This document shows, piece after piece, positions 11,470 to 23,426 of a stretch of 64,000 nt of DNA. The notes under the pieces are model-generated. The model saw only the letters and a program-made list of their open reading frames with translations. It did not search any database and was not told where the DNA came from. Within the stretch, counting starts at the first letter, position 1. Each line of letters begins with the position of its first letter. The stretch is from positions 248,001 through 312,000 of the forward strand of contig JAZKJV010010743.1 of NCBI GenBank assembly GCA_037367405.1. Reading direction: 5' to 3'. This stretch comes from Ottelia alismoides (taxonomy: Eukaryota; Streptophyta; Magnoliopsida; Alismatales; Hydrocharitaceae). The position numbers and the translations under genes were made by a program.

Positions 11470-14038
11470 TGTTGGACATGCGAGCCACAACGAGCCATTA
11501 TGCAATAAATGTTATTACGAATATCATTCCCTGATCTGAAATGAAGAATAGATAATTTGCATAATAGGTCCCTTAGTACAATTACGGTTATATACAATGG
11601 CCATGTTGATGATCATACAACTTTTGATTCAAATATTGAATCATACAGGCTGGTGCTTGAATGAACATCTAAAGAGTTAGATTGAGGACTCATCAAGCAC
11701 CGTCAAATGATTGTTAAGAGATGATCTCCAGCCTGAGTAAGAGATGGCAATCCTTTCTCACTGAGGCTGATATATGACCGACCTGTTGATGCAGGTCCTC
11801 TACATGGGAATAGAGATTCAGATGTGTCAGATTAGTTAGGTCAAAGAGTTGACTTAACGAGATCGAGATAACCAAAGTCCAATTTTGTATGCTGTCATGA
11901 TATAGGCACGCATCCTCTGACCGGAGAAAGATGTGTTACTATATGTTTGAGTATGTACATTTGGCAGACCAATAAGTTGACGAGCTAATCAAGGTCTATA
12001 CACTGGTGCGCTGGTGTGCATATAAGGGCATATGAGTAATACTATCTCTCAAAGGGATCATACATGTTCATTACTGAACCGGAAGACATGAGCTCACTCA
12101 TGAGATATTGGGAAGAATCAAATTCCGTGCACGGTCATCTCGCTTTGGATACTTGACTGAATTTGTAGGTTTGATATATGCTTTTTGGAAAGTATATGAT
12201 CAACACCTAGGTATGATATATGCTTTTGGAAAGTATATGATCGATACCAACTCCCAATAGTCAAATGATAAACTTAATGATAAATCCCTGAAGTAGACAA
12301 TGTTAAATTGATCTTGTACTTCGGGATTATTCTGGGTCTTCGAGTATGCAGGATGTACATGTATTGGGAATACCTGCGGGTGATGTGATCATAAACGGTT
12401 GTATAACCATGATGCTTCCATTCCTAGGGAGTGATGAAACGGGTCTGGATTTTAGTGACTCCTCTCAGTAGAGAAGTAATCTGATCTTAGTCCAAATGTT
12501 GGACATTGATCCGAATGTGATTCAGGTGCAATGAGAAGATTAGATTTGCGATCTTGATTTAATCAAGCATCTATGGGAGGCTCGAGATCTGGATTTGAGA
12601 TGTGATCTCAATATCCAAGTCACTATACGTGGAACAATACAATCGCCCTGTCCTTATCTCCAAGTATTCGCGGAGAAAGCGCATTATCCTTGAAAGAGTT
12701 CGGGATAATTTCATTGTTGATATATGTATCCAAGCATTGAGTAAATTGGTAATTAAATGTGAATTAATTATCATGATTAATATGAATTTGATTCATATTA
12801 TAAAGAGAGTTATCTTAGATAATTAAATGCAATTTGATTATCAAAGATATGAATAATTTGAATATGATTCATATTATTTGGGCACATGAGAATAGAGAAC
12901 CAAGATGATTAAATGTGATTTAATTATCATGGATATTGAATAATGTGGATAACACTATCCATATTAATCATATATATTATAAATGTGATTTATAATATGT
13001 AAGAGAGAGCTATTTGTAATTTACATTTGTTAATTAAATGTTAATGTGAATTGGATTCACATTGAACATTAAATTGAAAATGTAACTCACATTTTATTGG
13101 GTTGTGAATGTGATTCATAATTTTCCAATGGCAAGATTGCAATATTCACAAAATAATTATAAATTAATTTTATTGAATAATTTACAACAAGTGTCGTTGT
13201 AAATCTTGGAGATTTCCATGGAGTAATGTAATCTCATGAGATATCATGAGATTACATGAGATTGCCACCAAATCCCATATTATGGAAGGAGGCAATCTTC
13301 ATTCCAATAATCTCCATGATTGCTTGATTTAATCTGAGATTGATTTATATTGATTTATCAATATAGATTTAATCTAAATTAAATTAGTTGTTGTTGGTTT
13401 TTACGAACACAAATCTTGGTCATTAAAAGAAACACAAATCAATGAGAGTTTTTGGATTTGTATTGCCCATGGATTGAGATCCATGAATCCCAAAACACAC
13501 GTCTCTCTCTCTCTCTCTTCCTATCTCTACATGCCTACTCTCTCTCTCTCCCTCTCATATGGCCGCCCACCATGGATGACCTTGAGGGAGTCTCCATCGC
13601 CGCAGCGTCGTCGTTATGCTGCATGATCGTTTTCTCGTGGATCTCCATCTCCTTCGGTATGCCTCGCTCGTGAAGAAGACGTCAGATCTCGTGTGTCGAG
13701 ATCAGGAGATCCGCCGCTTGGATCATCAACATGGATTGCAAGAAGCACGTGTTTCATCAACACGCTCGCAAGCGTCTCCTCCATCGGATCGGACTTGAGA
13801 CAGGATGTCTCTTCGTTTAGAGACTCGATCGCAACCACGCTTCAAGAGGTAACCCTAATACTTGTTTGTGGTTTAGATGAAACGACCCGATAAGTGTTCT
13901 TGGATCATGTGGTTTCATCGTATGAAAAAAATTAAATTCCGCTGCATAGAACAACTAGTACGACTAGTCATTCTTCGTCGTATTCGATACGATGCTCACG
14001 CTTCCGTGATTCTCTTAAGGATCTCCCCGTATCCTTCA
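11470..14038 (+). repeat. 5' LTR of element C, promoter TATA region deleted
   Basis: It begins TGTTGGACATGCG and ends CCGTATCCTTCA. Compared with the 3' LTR it lacks about 48 bp at 13494-13496, where the 3' LTR has a TATAAATA box and the sequence after it. The CT tract there is also shorter (13502-13518). It contains a 42-bp tandem duplication (12173-12256; GATATATGCTTTT and AAAGTATATGATC in each unit) and a U3 segment (12740-13140) of repeated GTGAAT/ATTCAC palindromes. Confidence 0.92.
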
Positions 14039-14040
14039 AG

Positions 14041-14053
14041 TGGTATCAGAGCC
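14041..14053 (+). promoter_or_regulatory. primer-binding site of element C (tRNA-iMet)
   Basis: TGGTATCAGAGCC, two bases after the LTR end. It is the complement of the plant initiator-methionine tRNA 3' end, the standard primer for Ty1/copia first-strand synthesis. Confidence 0.93.
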
Positions 14054-17049
14054 TTAGGTCGAAGGTTTCGGATACGATCCATAAACCTAGGATGACTTGG
14101 GTTTGTTATGGTTTGCGAAAATTTTATCGCATTTCATTTTCGCATCGCTGTTTTGTGATTATTTTCGGTTCCCATTAAATAAGGAAACCATAGGATCTGA
14201 GTTTACGTAATTTGGATTCCGTTTGCTCGAGATATGGTCGTTTATATGAACATGTATTAACTGTTGCGGGAACTGCGAATCTTAACATGATTAATGAGTT
14301 AATTACTATTTTGATCCACCTAGAAATGCGTGAAATATCACTTAGGTTCTGTCATAAATCAAATAAGCTATCTTTGAAAACTGATTTTGTCTAATTTGGA
14401 TTTGAATTGATTGAGATATGTTAATTTTCGTAAGTAGGGGTCACTGCTGAAATTACATTCCTAATCAAGAACCATGTGATTGTCAGTTAGTGAAATTAAT
14501 TATTAATTTCATGAAATAATTATGGAAATTATTTGAGAAATATTTAATGATGATTATTTCCATAAATTGACTTGGCCTCAACCAATAAATTGATTAGATT
14601 TGATCTAGATCATGATTGGAAACACAATCAACAAACAACTTGCTTGAATAGGATTGGGAATTTGTCTAGCAAATTTCCTTATAAGAAAAAATGTTATGAT
14701 TATTAATATATGGTATAATTTCGGTTGAAGAACCGATGATCATCTCAAGTACACATTGATTTATTTGGCACTATCCTTTCCTGAGGTGGATATGGTGTCT
14801 AGTCAAGGAGCGTTGGGGTAGCGGGTCGCACCGGTTGCGGTCTGTCCCACTCTCGCCGGTACTGGCCATGACAGCGGGTAGGGACTCGTTAATGCCGGAG
14901 AAATCAAGGTGTATTTTTCTAATTATTAAAATTCGAATTAATACGTACTTTGAGATAATACCATATATATATATATTCAAGTAAAACCAATCAAGTTTGT
15001 TGATTGAATTGAATTGATAATTGATTTAATGAGATTGAATTGATTATATCCAATTAAAACACTCTATTATGAATAGATGTGTATTTCCCTTGGAAGAATT
15101 AATTATATGAACATGATTCATGATAATTAATTAAAATTTGAATATGAGATGGAGGATCACATAAGTAGCATCCATGGTCTCCCGTCAAGGCGAGGGTTTC
15201 GTCGCCAGGGATTGTATGTTGGAGATGCCTGTCCGAAGTGACAGCTCTTGTATGCAAGCGCATCTGGATCGGGCTCTTTGCTTCTCAAAAGAGTAAGGTC
15301 GTTTGCATAGTGACCCCAATATTGGATCCTCATATTATTGGGGCGATATTGGATTGCGCATAGCGAGTACTATTTCTGTTGACGGTTGGTTCAATTAATG
15401 ACGGGTCAGCATCACCTTAGGGGTGGTGGGCCCGGATGTTAAAGACCGAATTGGGAATTCAAGTTGGACTTGCAAGGAGGAATATGTTCTCGCTTCTTTT
15501 TATCCAAGTTACAGATTCTCATATTATTGGAATGTAACAAAGATAAGGAAGGAGATCCCAGATCTTGCAGAGATATGATGGTAAGTATATCTCTTATATT
15601 GAAAGTGATTAAGGGAATGAACTTTCAGTGTTAACAAGGCGAGACAACTTTGATACGAAAATTCTTAAATCAAAGTAAAATATATATTTATATATATTTA
15701 TGTAAATTTCTTATTTCAGATAATCCTTTATTAAATCCACTCAATTTTATACTCAATAATAAACAGTAAAATATCATGTATTGGATCCATGATTAAGATA
15801 TTGTACTTGCAGTTGGACACATATTGTATGTGGTTGCAATGTGCAAGTTTCCTCATAATAATGAGGAGTGACAATTAAATAGACAATTGGACTACAACCC
15901 TAGGGTTTGTATGTCTCTATAATCTTGATCTCTCATTGAATGTACTTCGGAAGTGACATGTCAATGATGATCGTAATTGTCAAATAATCCTTATAAAAAT
16001 CTAAGAAGATACTCTGGCATACACATGTGTTCTCGACATTTAATTATGAATGACATGGTTCTCTGCATCATGTAGAATGGTGGCTCTATAAGAGATGATG
16101 TACTCAAAATATTTGAGTACCTACCTGAACCAATGTTTTAAGAGTTTAGATGGATGTAGATACGATGAGTGTCATCATTCTACTATCTATAATCTGGTCA
16201 TTCATGATGCTTCATATTATTCATATTGTATGAATTGAATGAAGCATGTATAAATGTTGAAATACTCTTATATTGAATTTTTTTATTTCGACATATGAGA
16301 TCCTTTGTCCTGAGCAATGGTTGCTTATAGATAAAGGGAGCGCAATGGAAGCATGGGTTGGACCCAAGTGAGAAGGAAAGTCAAAGAGTTGATTGTACTT
16401 CTATGACTTCCATATGACATCCAAAAGGTTGGATGAATGCCAATACTGCAATAAGTTGATGTGTTGATAGTATGACTATCAAGTCTATCTAGAATCCTTA
16501 GTGAAGGACTCAGATAGAGCATCAGAATAATCTACATATAATCATTGAAATTGACTTTCTTATTTGATAAGATAAAGTCTAATAATTGTATCTCAATCTT
16601 CTAATGACACTTGCAATTGGTTGCATATGTGTTAGAAGATTAGAAATTTGATCTTATGGTTTAATGGTCATCCATGTTGGAATTGATGCAATTGTTGCAA
16701 CAATTTTCATTGGATCAATAGACTTCATATTTTCAGTGGGAGACCTTAGTCTTAGAGAATGTCTCTATGACCTAGACATTAGATTACACTCATTGTTTAT
16801 TTCTAAATGTTGGAAATAAATATGAATTCTGGAATAGACCTCTCATAAAGAGTTGCGATGGATATATTTCAGATAGTAATATGACATCTGGAGGACTCTA
16901 ATAAATTAGAGAAATTAATGAATGGCTCATTAAAATTTCTAATATTATAAATTGAACCATTAAAGATCAATAGGAGGATGAAGATCATTTGAAAAGGATC
17001 TGCCATCAAGCCTTGGATATTTGTTTGTTAATGTGATCAATAGACTAAT
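14054..17049 (+). other. leader and eroded gag region of element C
   Basis: About 3 kb after the PBS, where leader and gag are expected. No gag domain or ORF longer than about 70 codons is convincing. The sequence is AT-rich with stops in all frames. A short TA tract lies at 14965-14974. The region holds nothing else recognisable. Confidence 0.6.
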
Positions 17050-17480
17050 AAGAGATGAAGCTTTAGATTGTCTAAAGGTTCAAATCTTACATACTCATGA
17101 ACATTGTATTCAAAAGTAAAAAATGTCCAATACACCCTTCCTTAGGATGGTGTAAGATGTCAAGGTATTCAAGATCTCATGCATATTGATGTATGTGAAT
17201 CATCTATATCTATTTAAACATTATGTATATGTGATATTTAATAATGATTATTTGTGATATGAGATTTCTTCTCTTCACTTAGAAAACTTTGAAATGTTCA
17301 AAGATTTCACAATTTTAGTTTAGAACCAAAGTTTGAAGGAAGACTAAATGATTTTTTTATCTAATCTAGGTAGTCAGTGCCTATTAGATGAATTCATGGA
17401 ATGCCTTATAGAGATACGAATGTCATTTCTATCTCAATCCTCTTAATGTACCTAAACTCAAGAGAGTTGTGGGGAGATAC
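17050..17480 (+). pseudogene. integrase remnant of element C (copia)
   Basis: Fragments of copia integrase in shifting frames: DLMHIDVCES at 17173-17202 (the first catalytic Asp region of copia integrase) and EMFKDFTIL around 17288-17316, with the expected spacing. Stops and indels are dense, so no product can be made. The identification rests on two short motifs in the right order and place upstream of RT. Confidence 0.65.
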
Positions 17481-18049
17481 AATTGGATCATGTATGACAT
17501 GATTTAATCAATGATGAATTTTAGCATAATTACCTATTAGTTTCAAGGTGTATATGTGGTAGAGACTACAATATATCCGTAATAAGATTCCATGCAAGTA
17601 AGCTGGAATTTAGCACCTGAGAGTGCTACTTCATTAGGAAAATAAAGGATGGTATTGGATACCTACTTTATGACCTTGAGATTCTTAAAAGATTTCATAT
17701 CTGAGAATGTGATTCTTAGATGATGAGACTATTGAGAATCAAGATGAAAATGAAGTAAAGGAACTCATGTAATCTTGAGATGATAATGAGACTCCTAAAA
17801 TTGAAAATTAAAAGGACAATTAAAGATGAAACACTAATACCTCTTCATATAAGTAAGATGGATTCCATGTGTCAGTTGAATCTGACAATGATCTGACTTC
17901 ATGTGATGAAGCTCCTGAGGATCATGACATGGAAAGATGGATGTTAGCAATAAAAGTCTAATGTAGACTTCATATACAAGTGTTGTATGTGGACCCTCGA
18001 GGATCCACCTATAAGGGTCAGACCCATTAAGGTGTAAATGGATCTTCAG

Positions 18050-18510
18050 GAGAAAGAGGGAACCTGATGAGAAGGTAGAGACCTTCAAAGCATGGTTCGT
18101 AGCCATGAGCTACACACCGAAGTGAAGACATCGCTTGCGATGAGACTTGCTCTCCAATGACCTTGCTTTAACCCATAAGAATATTGCTAACCATAGCTAC
18201 ACAACTTGACTTTGACATCTTTAAGATGAAAGTCAATATTGCATTTCTCCATGAATACCTCTCTGAGGACATTCACATGAAGCATCCCCAGGGCATCATG
18301 GTTGAGAAAAGCAACGAGTGCAAGCTAAGGAATTCCATCTATGGACTCAAATAAGCTTTTTGTAGTTGGAATATTGGATTTTAGGAAATCATAAATGTTA
18401 TGGTTTCAGATAGAATCTTGATAAACCATATGAAGCTTAGTGGGAGTGCCATTGTGATCATCATGCTAAATTTAGATATCCTAATCATTTGGAATGATCT
18501 AAGGATGATA
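18050..18510 (+). pseudogene. reverse transcriptase remnant of element C (copia)
   Basis: FDIFKMKVNIAFLHEYLSED followed by IHMKHPQGIM at about 18213-18303, then CKLRNSIYGLK (18321-18353, stop directly after), then SGSAIVIIMLNLDILIIWND at about 18440-18500. This is the copia RT fingers/palm order. The YVDD active-site box is changed (NLDI). Upstream, the lysine-rich lead into RT is broken by frameshifts. Confidence 0.85.
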
Positions 18511-18629
18511 ATAATAAGTGTTTTATAATCTGGTTGTCCCATACATCGAGATATGATCTCAAGGATACCTCTTAGATCTTAGTTTTGAAGTTGTTCAGAA
18601 GTAACGAGAAGAGGATATTGGACCGTCAC

Positions 18630-19240
18630 ATTAATGATACACCTTGGACATTTCCATTTTCTGGAAAATTCCAAGAAAGGCTTATTTCCCTCAAGATATG
18701 GTACCGACCTATCTAAAGGGATATCACCTCAAAGAGTTGAGGATGTGAATGCTAAAACTGCTAGCCCTTGGGCATCGGTTCTGAGAAACCGGGTGTGTGC
18801 TAGACGTGTACAAAAGCCAGATGGCTGTCATGCAATGGGAGTAGTAAATTGTTACTAATCCTACTATGGAAATAAAACACTTGGTTGCAGTAATAACAAT
18901 ATCTTCAAAGATGACAAGACTTTAGAGATAGTGATCTCTAAGTCTTATCTTCAAGTAATTAAGACTTTATAGATGGAGATCTAAAAGGTCTTAACTACGA
19001 ATACCTTAGGAGATAGAGATCTCCAGGAATAAGGGTATTTAGAAAAGGATAATTGAAATTACATACTGGTTATAATAATTGTTGATGTGTAGTGTCAAGG
19101 ACACTATGACTGATATGATTGAGTATTGGTTGCATGAGATGCAACATTCGCACTAGGTGTGAACACTGTCACTAGGAGATATGCAAGTGCCGTAAAAGGA
19201 CTTGGCATAGTGTCTTGGGAACAGAGCGACTGATCATTTT
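18630..19240 (+). pseudogene. RT thumb / RNase H remnant of element C
   Basis: NSKKGLFPSRYGTDLSKGIS (18652-18711), in a 74-codon frame at 18634-18858, is the copia segment between RT and RNase H. Past 18870 only weak traces of RNase H remain (for example VNTVTRRYASAVKGLG near 19160-19205) and frames change repeatedly. It is non-functional. Confidence 0.7.
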
Positions 19241-19314
19241 ACCTAGCTATTTTCTAAATAGCCTATGATTGTCACATGAGTGTGGGTTTAAAGATTAGCC
19301 CATTAATGGCTCTT

Positions 19315-19330
19315 TGGGCTAGTGGGAGAT
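19315..19330 (+). promoter_or_regulatory. polypurine tract of element C
   Basis: GGGCTAGTGGGAGAT directly before the 3' LTR. The AGTGGGAGA core is the usual copia plus-strand primer. The 3' LTR itself starts TATTGG, so the expected TG is changed to TA. Confidence 0.75.
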
Positions 19331-21410
19331 TATTGGACATGCGAGCCCACGACAAGCCATTATGCAATAAATGTTATTGAGAATATCATTCCCTGATCTG
19401 AAATGAAGAATAGATAATTTGCATAATAGGTCCCTTAGTACAATTAGGGTTATGTACCATGGCCATCTTGATGATCATACAGCTGTTGATTCAAATATTG
19501 AATCATAGAGGCTGGTGCTTGGATGAACATCTAAAGAGTTAGATTGAGGACTCATCAAGCACCGTCAAATGATTGTTAAGAGATGATCTCTAGCTGAGTA
19601 TGAGATGACAATCCTTTCTCATTGAGGCCGATATCTGACCGATCTCTTGATGCAGGTCCTCTACATGGGAATAGAGATTCAGATGTGTCAGATTAGTTAG
19701 GTCAAAGAGTTGACTTAACGAGATTGAGATAACCAAAGTCCTATGTTGTATGCTGTCATGATGTAGGCACGCATCCTCTAACCGGAGACAGATGTGTTAC
19801 TATATGTCTGAGTATGTCCATTTGGCAGACCAATAAGTTGATGACCTAATCAAGGTCTATACACCGACGCGCTGGTGTGCATATAAGGGCATATGAGTAA
19901 TACTATCTCTCAAAGGAATCATACAAGTTCATTACTGAATCGGAAGACATGAGCTCACTCATGAGATATTGTGAAGAATCAAATTCCGTGCACGATCGTC
20001 TCGCTTTGGAAGCTTGACTGATTTGTAGGTTTGATATATGCTTTTATAAAGTATATGATCAACACCTGGGTATGATATATGCTTTTGGAAAGTATATGAT
20101 CGATACCAACTCCCAATAGTCAAACGAGAAACTTAATGATAAATCCCTGAAGTAGACAGTGTAAAATTGATCTTATACTTCGGGATTATTCTGGGTCTTC
20201 CAGTATGCAGGATGTACAGGTATTGGGAATACCTGAGGGTGATATGATCATAAACGGTTGTATAACCATGACGCTTCCATTCCTAGGGAGTGATGAAACG
20301 GGTCTGGATTTTAGTGACTCCTCTCAGTAGAGAAGTAATCTGATCTTAGTCCAAATGTTGGACATTGATCTGAATGTGATTCAGATGCAATAAGAAGATT
20401 AGATTTGCGGTCTTGATTTAATCAAGCATCTATGGAAGGCCCGAGATCTGGATTTGAGATGTGATCTCAATATCCAAGTCACTATACGTGGAACAATACA
20501 ATCGCCCTGTCCTTATCTCCAAGTATTCGCGGAGAAAGAGCATTATCCTTGAAAGAGTTCAGGATAATTTCATTGTTGATATATGTATCCTAGAATTGAG
20601 TAAATTGGTAATTAAATGTGAATTAATTATCATGATTAATATGAATTCGATTCATATTATAAAGAGAGTTATCTTAGATAATTAAATGTGATTTGATTAT
20701 CAAAGATGTGAATAATTTGAATATGATTCATATTATTTGGGCACATGAGAATAGAGATCCAAGATGATTAAATGTGATTTAATTATCATGGATATTGAAT
20801 AATGTGGATAGCACTATCCATATTAATCATATATATTATAAATGTGATTTATAATATATAAGAGAGAGCAATTTGTAATTTACATTTGTTAATTAAATGT
20901 TAATGTGAATTGGATATACATTGAACATTAAATTGAAAATGTAATTCACATTTTATTTTGGGTTGTGAATGTGATTCACAATTTTCCAATGTCAAGATTA
21001 CAATATTCACAAAATAATTATGAATTAATTTTGTTGAATAATTTACAACAACTGTTGTTGTAAATCTTGGAGATTTCCATGGAATAATGTAATCTCATGA
21101 GATATCATGAGATTACATGAGATTGCTACCAAATCCCATATTATGGAAGGAGGCAATCTTCATTCCAATACTCTCCATGATTGCTTGATTTAATTTGGGA
21201 TTGATTTTTATTGATTTATCAATATAGATTTAATCTAAATTAAATTAATTGTTGTTGGTTTTTACCAACACAAATCTTTGCCATTAAAAGAAACACAAAT
21301 CAATGAGAGCCATTGTATTTGTATTGCCCATGGATTGAGATCCATGAATCCCAAAATATTATAAATAGAAGGGCACCCCTTTGCTCTTCTTTACACAATG
21401 AGAACACAAG

Positions 21411-21444
<34 letters not shown>

Positions 21445-21963
21445 TATCTCTATATGCCTACTCTCTCTCTCTCTCCCTCTCATATGGCCGTCCACCATGG
21501 ATGCCCTAGAGGGAGTCTCCATCGCCGCAGCGTCGTCGTTATGCTGCCCAATGGTTTGCTCGTGGATCTCCGTCTCCTTCGGTATGCCTTGCTCGTGAAG
21601 AAGACGTCAGATCTCGTGTGTCGAGATCAGGAGATACGCTAATTGGATCATCAACATGGATTGTGAGAAGCACGTGTTTCATCAACACGCTCGCAAGCGT
21701 CTCCTCCATCGGATCGGACTTGAGACATGATGTCTCTTCATTTAAAGACTCGATCGCAACCACACTTCAAGAGGTAACCCTAATACTTGTTTGTTGTTTT
21801 GATGAAATGATCCGAGAAGTGTTCTTGGATCATGTGGTTTCATCGTATGAAAAATTTTCAATTCCGCTGCATAGAACAACTAGTACGACTAGTTGTTCTT
21901 CATCGTATTCGATATGATGCTCACACTTCCGTGATGTGCTTAAGGATCTCCCCGTATCCTTCA
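19331..21963 (+). repeat. 3' LTR of element C
   Basis: Full copy of the LTR, ending CCGTATCCTTCA and followed by the GATAG duplication. It keeps the core promoter missing from the 5' LTR. The CT tract (21412-21441) is longer than in the 5' LTR. Confidence 0.93.
21360..21367 (+). promoter_or_regulatory. TATA box in the 3' LTR of element C
   Basis: TATAAATA, followed about 50 bp later by a CT-rich tract. It lies in the U3/R part of the LTR and is the likely Pol II core promoter. The 5' LTR lacks it. Confidence 0.65.
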
Positions 21964-21968
21964 GATAG
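21964..21968. repeat. right target-site duplication of element C
   Basis: GATAG, matching 11465-11469. After it the LTR of element A resumes. Confidence 0.9.
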
Positions 21969-23426
21969 TGTCTGTGGTGGCGGAGAAAATAGGAAGGGGG
22001 CGGCGAGTAGGCGAAGTGGGCGACATGCACGAGGGAGGCGGCCCGAAGTGGAAGACGAGCTCTGGACCGATGGATCTCATGATCCAACGGCCCAGATTGA
22101 GGCGCTAAGGAGTGGCCTGGATCATATCAGAGAGATGTGATCGAAGGGGTCGGGTTGCGACATGTGGCAGGCGTAGGTGCGGGCGCTAACAGACGGTTGA
22201 GATGAGAGTTGGTGTAGGATCGAAGGGTGATGGATTGAGCGGAAGTGAACGACTGGGATGAGGTCATCGGGATACAATCCAGCGATCATTAATGTGACAT
22301 GTAGCTGCAGGAGAGTAAGGTAGAGATGTATGGTCTAGATGAGATCAGGAGGTTGAATCGAATGATAGAGGACACGACGGGAAGGAGTGGCTGAGATGGA
22401 GTCCTTTCGACCTCGATCGTGTGGCTAGGCGAGTCACACGTGGCACGATGAGAGAACAACGCTCTCAAATGGTGACGATGAGATCTGAGAACCTGATCGA
22501 AGGGCTAAGGGTAGTGTGGGAGTGTGTGGTGGGGATGAAGGTGCCTGGAGAAGATCAGAGGGTTCAAAAGGAAACATGTGGCTCGCTAAGGGCGAGGCGC
22601 TAGCGGACAGAGGAGATATGATCTTGAGATGATCGGAGGGTGGAGACTGGCTGCATGAGTGAATGGCACAAATCTGGAGATAAGGGAAGCAATCGGATGG
22701 TAGGGGGAAGAGGGGCGCATGGCGTGTTATGAGCGAGCCGCGTTGCGCAATCAGCGGGCGCCACGTGGCCTAATATGAGTGGCCGAAAGAAAATATGAAA
22801 TAAGGGAGAGAAGATGGCCAAATTTGGAAAAACTCAAAACATTAAAGTTGTAGATCTCGATGGGATCTACAAGTTTCATGTTAACCAAAAATGGGAATGA
22901 GGTCAAATAAAGTACTAAAATATAAGGGTACAAATATACATACATATAGTGTACAATGAGGTCCCAAAATCCAACTTTTGCATACGAGCTCCGATTTAAA
23001 TGAATTGGTCTCATTTTTAAGGTCTCTAAGTGTGTATTAATTAAAAGTGAGTATACCTAGATCGGAGATTGTATTAGATAGATGTGTGCATTCTAAGGTC
23101 TAAGGTCTCCAACTAGATTTGGGGTTTTATTGGGTAATTTTACAAGTTAGAAATTTTTGGTATTTGCCTTGTATTATTAGTCAGTAATATATACAATATA
23201 GAGATGGTTTTATTGGTTTTGAAGTGAGTATAAAATACATACAAATAGGTGAATATTTACAAGTGAATTGGGCTTCTTATTTAATGCAAATATGAATGCT
23301 AAAATGCAGATATTACTTATGCATGCATGAATGCTAAATATGCAATATAAGGGGAAATATGCAACTAATTACTCGGGAACAAGACTCTATTTTAAACTTT
23401 AAGAGTGATGAATCACAGATTCATCA
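21969..23426 (-). mobile_element. LTR of element A, 5' (U3) part, right of copia C
   Basis: Continuation of A's LTR after the copia insertion. GC-rich sequence with repeated GATC..A.CGG segments runs to about 22760 and AT-rich sequence follows. On the minus strand the LTR starts at 23426 with a perfect palindrome: arms TGATGAATC and GATTCATCA around TGT. The AT-rich part is alignable with LTR B (for example the CCCAAAATCCAACTTTTGCA block at 22961-22983 against CCCAAAACCCAACTTTCACA in B). Confidence 0.85.

Larger units (their letters stand above)
11470..21963 (+). mobile_element. complete Ty1/copia LTR retrotransposon C, coding region decayed
   Basis: It has two LTRs (11470-14038, 2569 bp; 19331-21963, 2633 bp), a PBS TGGTATCAGAGCC, a purine tract before the 3' LTR, and a perfect 5-bp duplication GATAG on both sides. 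Element length is 10,494 bp. The internal region contains only fragments of integrase, RT and RNase H in the copia order (integrase before RT) with many stops. It is inserted into the LTR of element A. By eye the LTRs are about 94% alike over the first 260 bp, while the internal frames are far more eroded. That suggests the element was already defective when it last moved and was mobilised by another copy's proteins. Confidence 0.95.
1931..23426 (-). mobile_element. Ty3/gypsy LTR retrotransposon A (Athila/Tat-like), 3' part outside window
   Basis: A minus-strand element: 5' LTR at 9009-11469 plus 21969-23426 (about 3.9 kb without the inserted copia element C), PBS at 8988-9005, leader, gag, protease, RT, RNase H and integrase in the Ty3/gypsy order (RT before integrase). 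The reading frames carry several stops and frameshifts, so the copy is dead. It sits inside the 3' LTR of element B: the sequence right of 23426 continues as B's LTR, starting with the candidate target duplication AGAAG (23427-23431). The rest of integrase and its 3' LTR lie left of the window, beyond the copia LTR D. No zinc-knuckle (CCHC) was seen after gag and no chromodomain is visible. The clade assignment rests on the protease/RT wording and the tRNA-Asp-like primer site, not on a tree. Confidence 0.9.

Noticed and set aside
10789..11505. 238-codon minus-strand ORF
   Set aside because: It runs from the copia LTR of element C across the insertion junction into the GC-rich core of LTR A, so it cannot be a real ancestral gene. 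The composition is low-complexity Pro/Ser/Arg.
14041..14053. tRNA-like match (TGGTATCAGAGCC)
   Set aside because: Only the 3' complement of initiator tRNA is present; it is a primer-binding site and not a tRNA gene.
21313..21642. 109-codon ORF in the 3' LTR of element C
   Set aside because: It consists mainly of a translated CT repeat (LSLSLSL). The 5' LTR version is shorter and different, and the region is the LTR promoter/leader.
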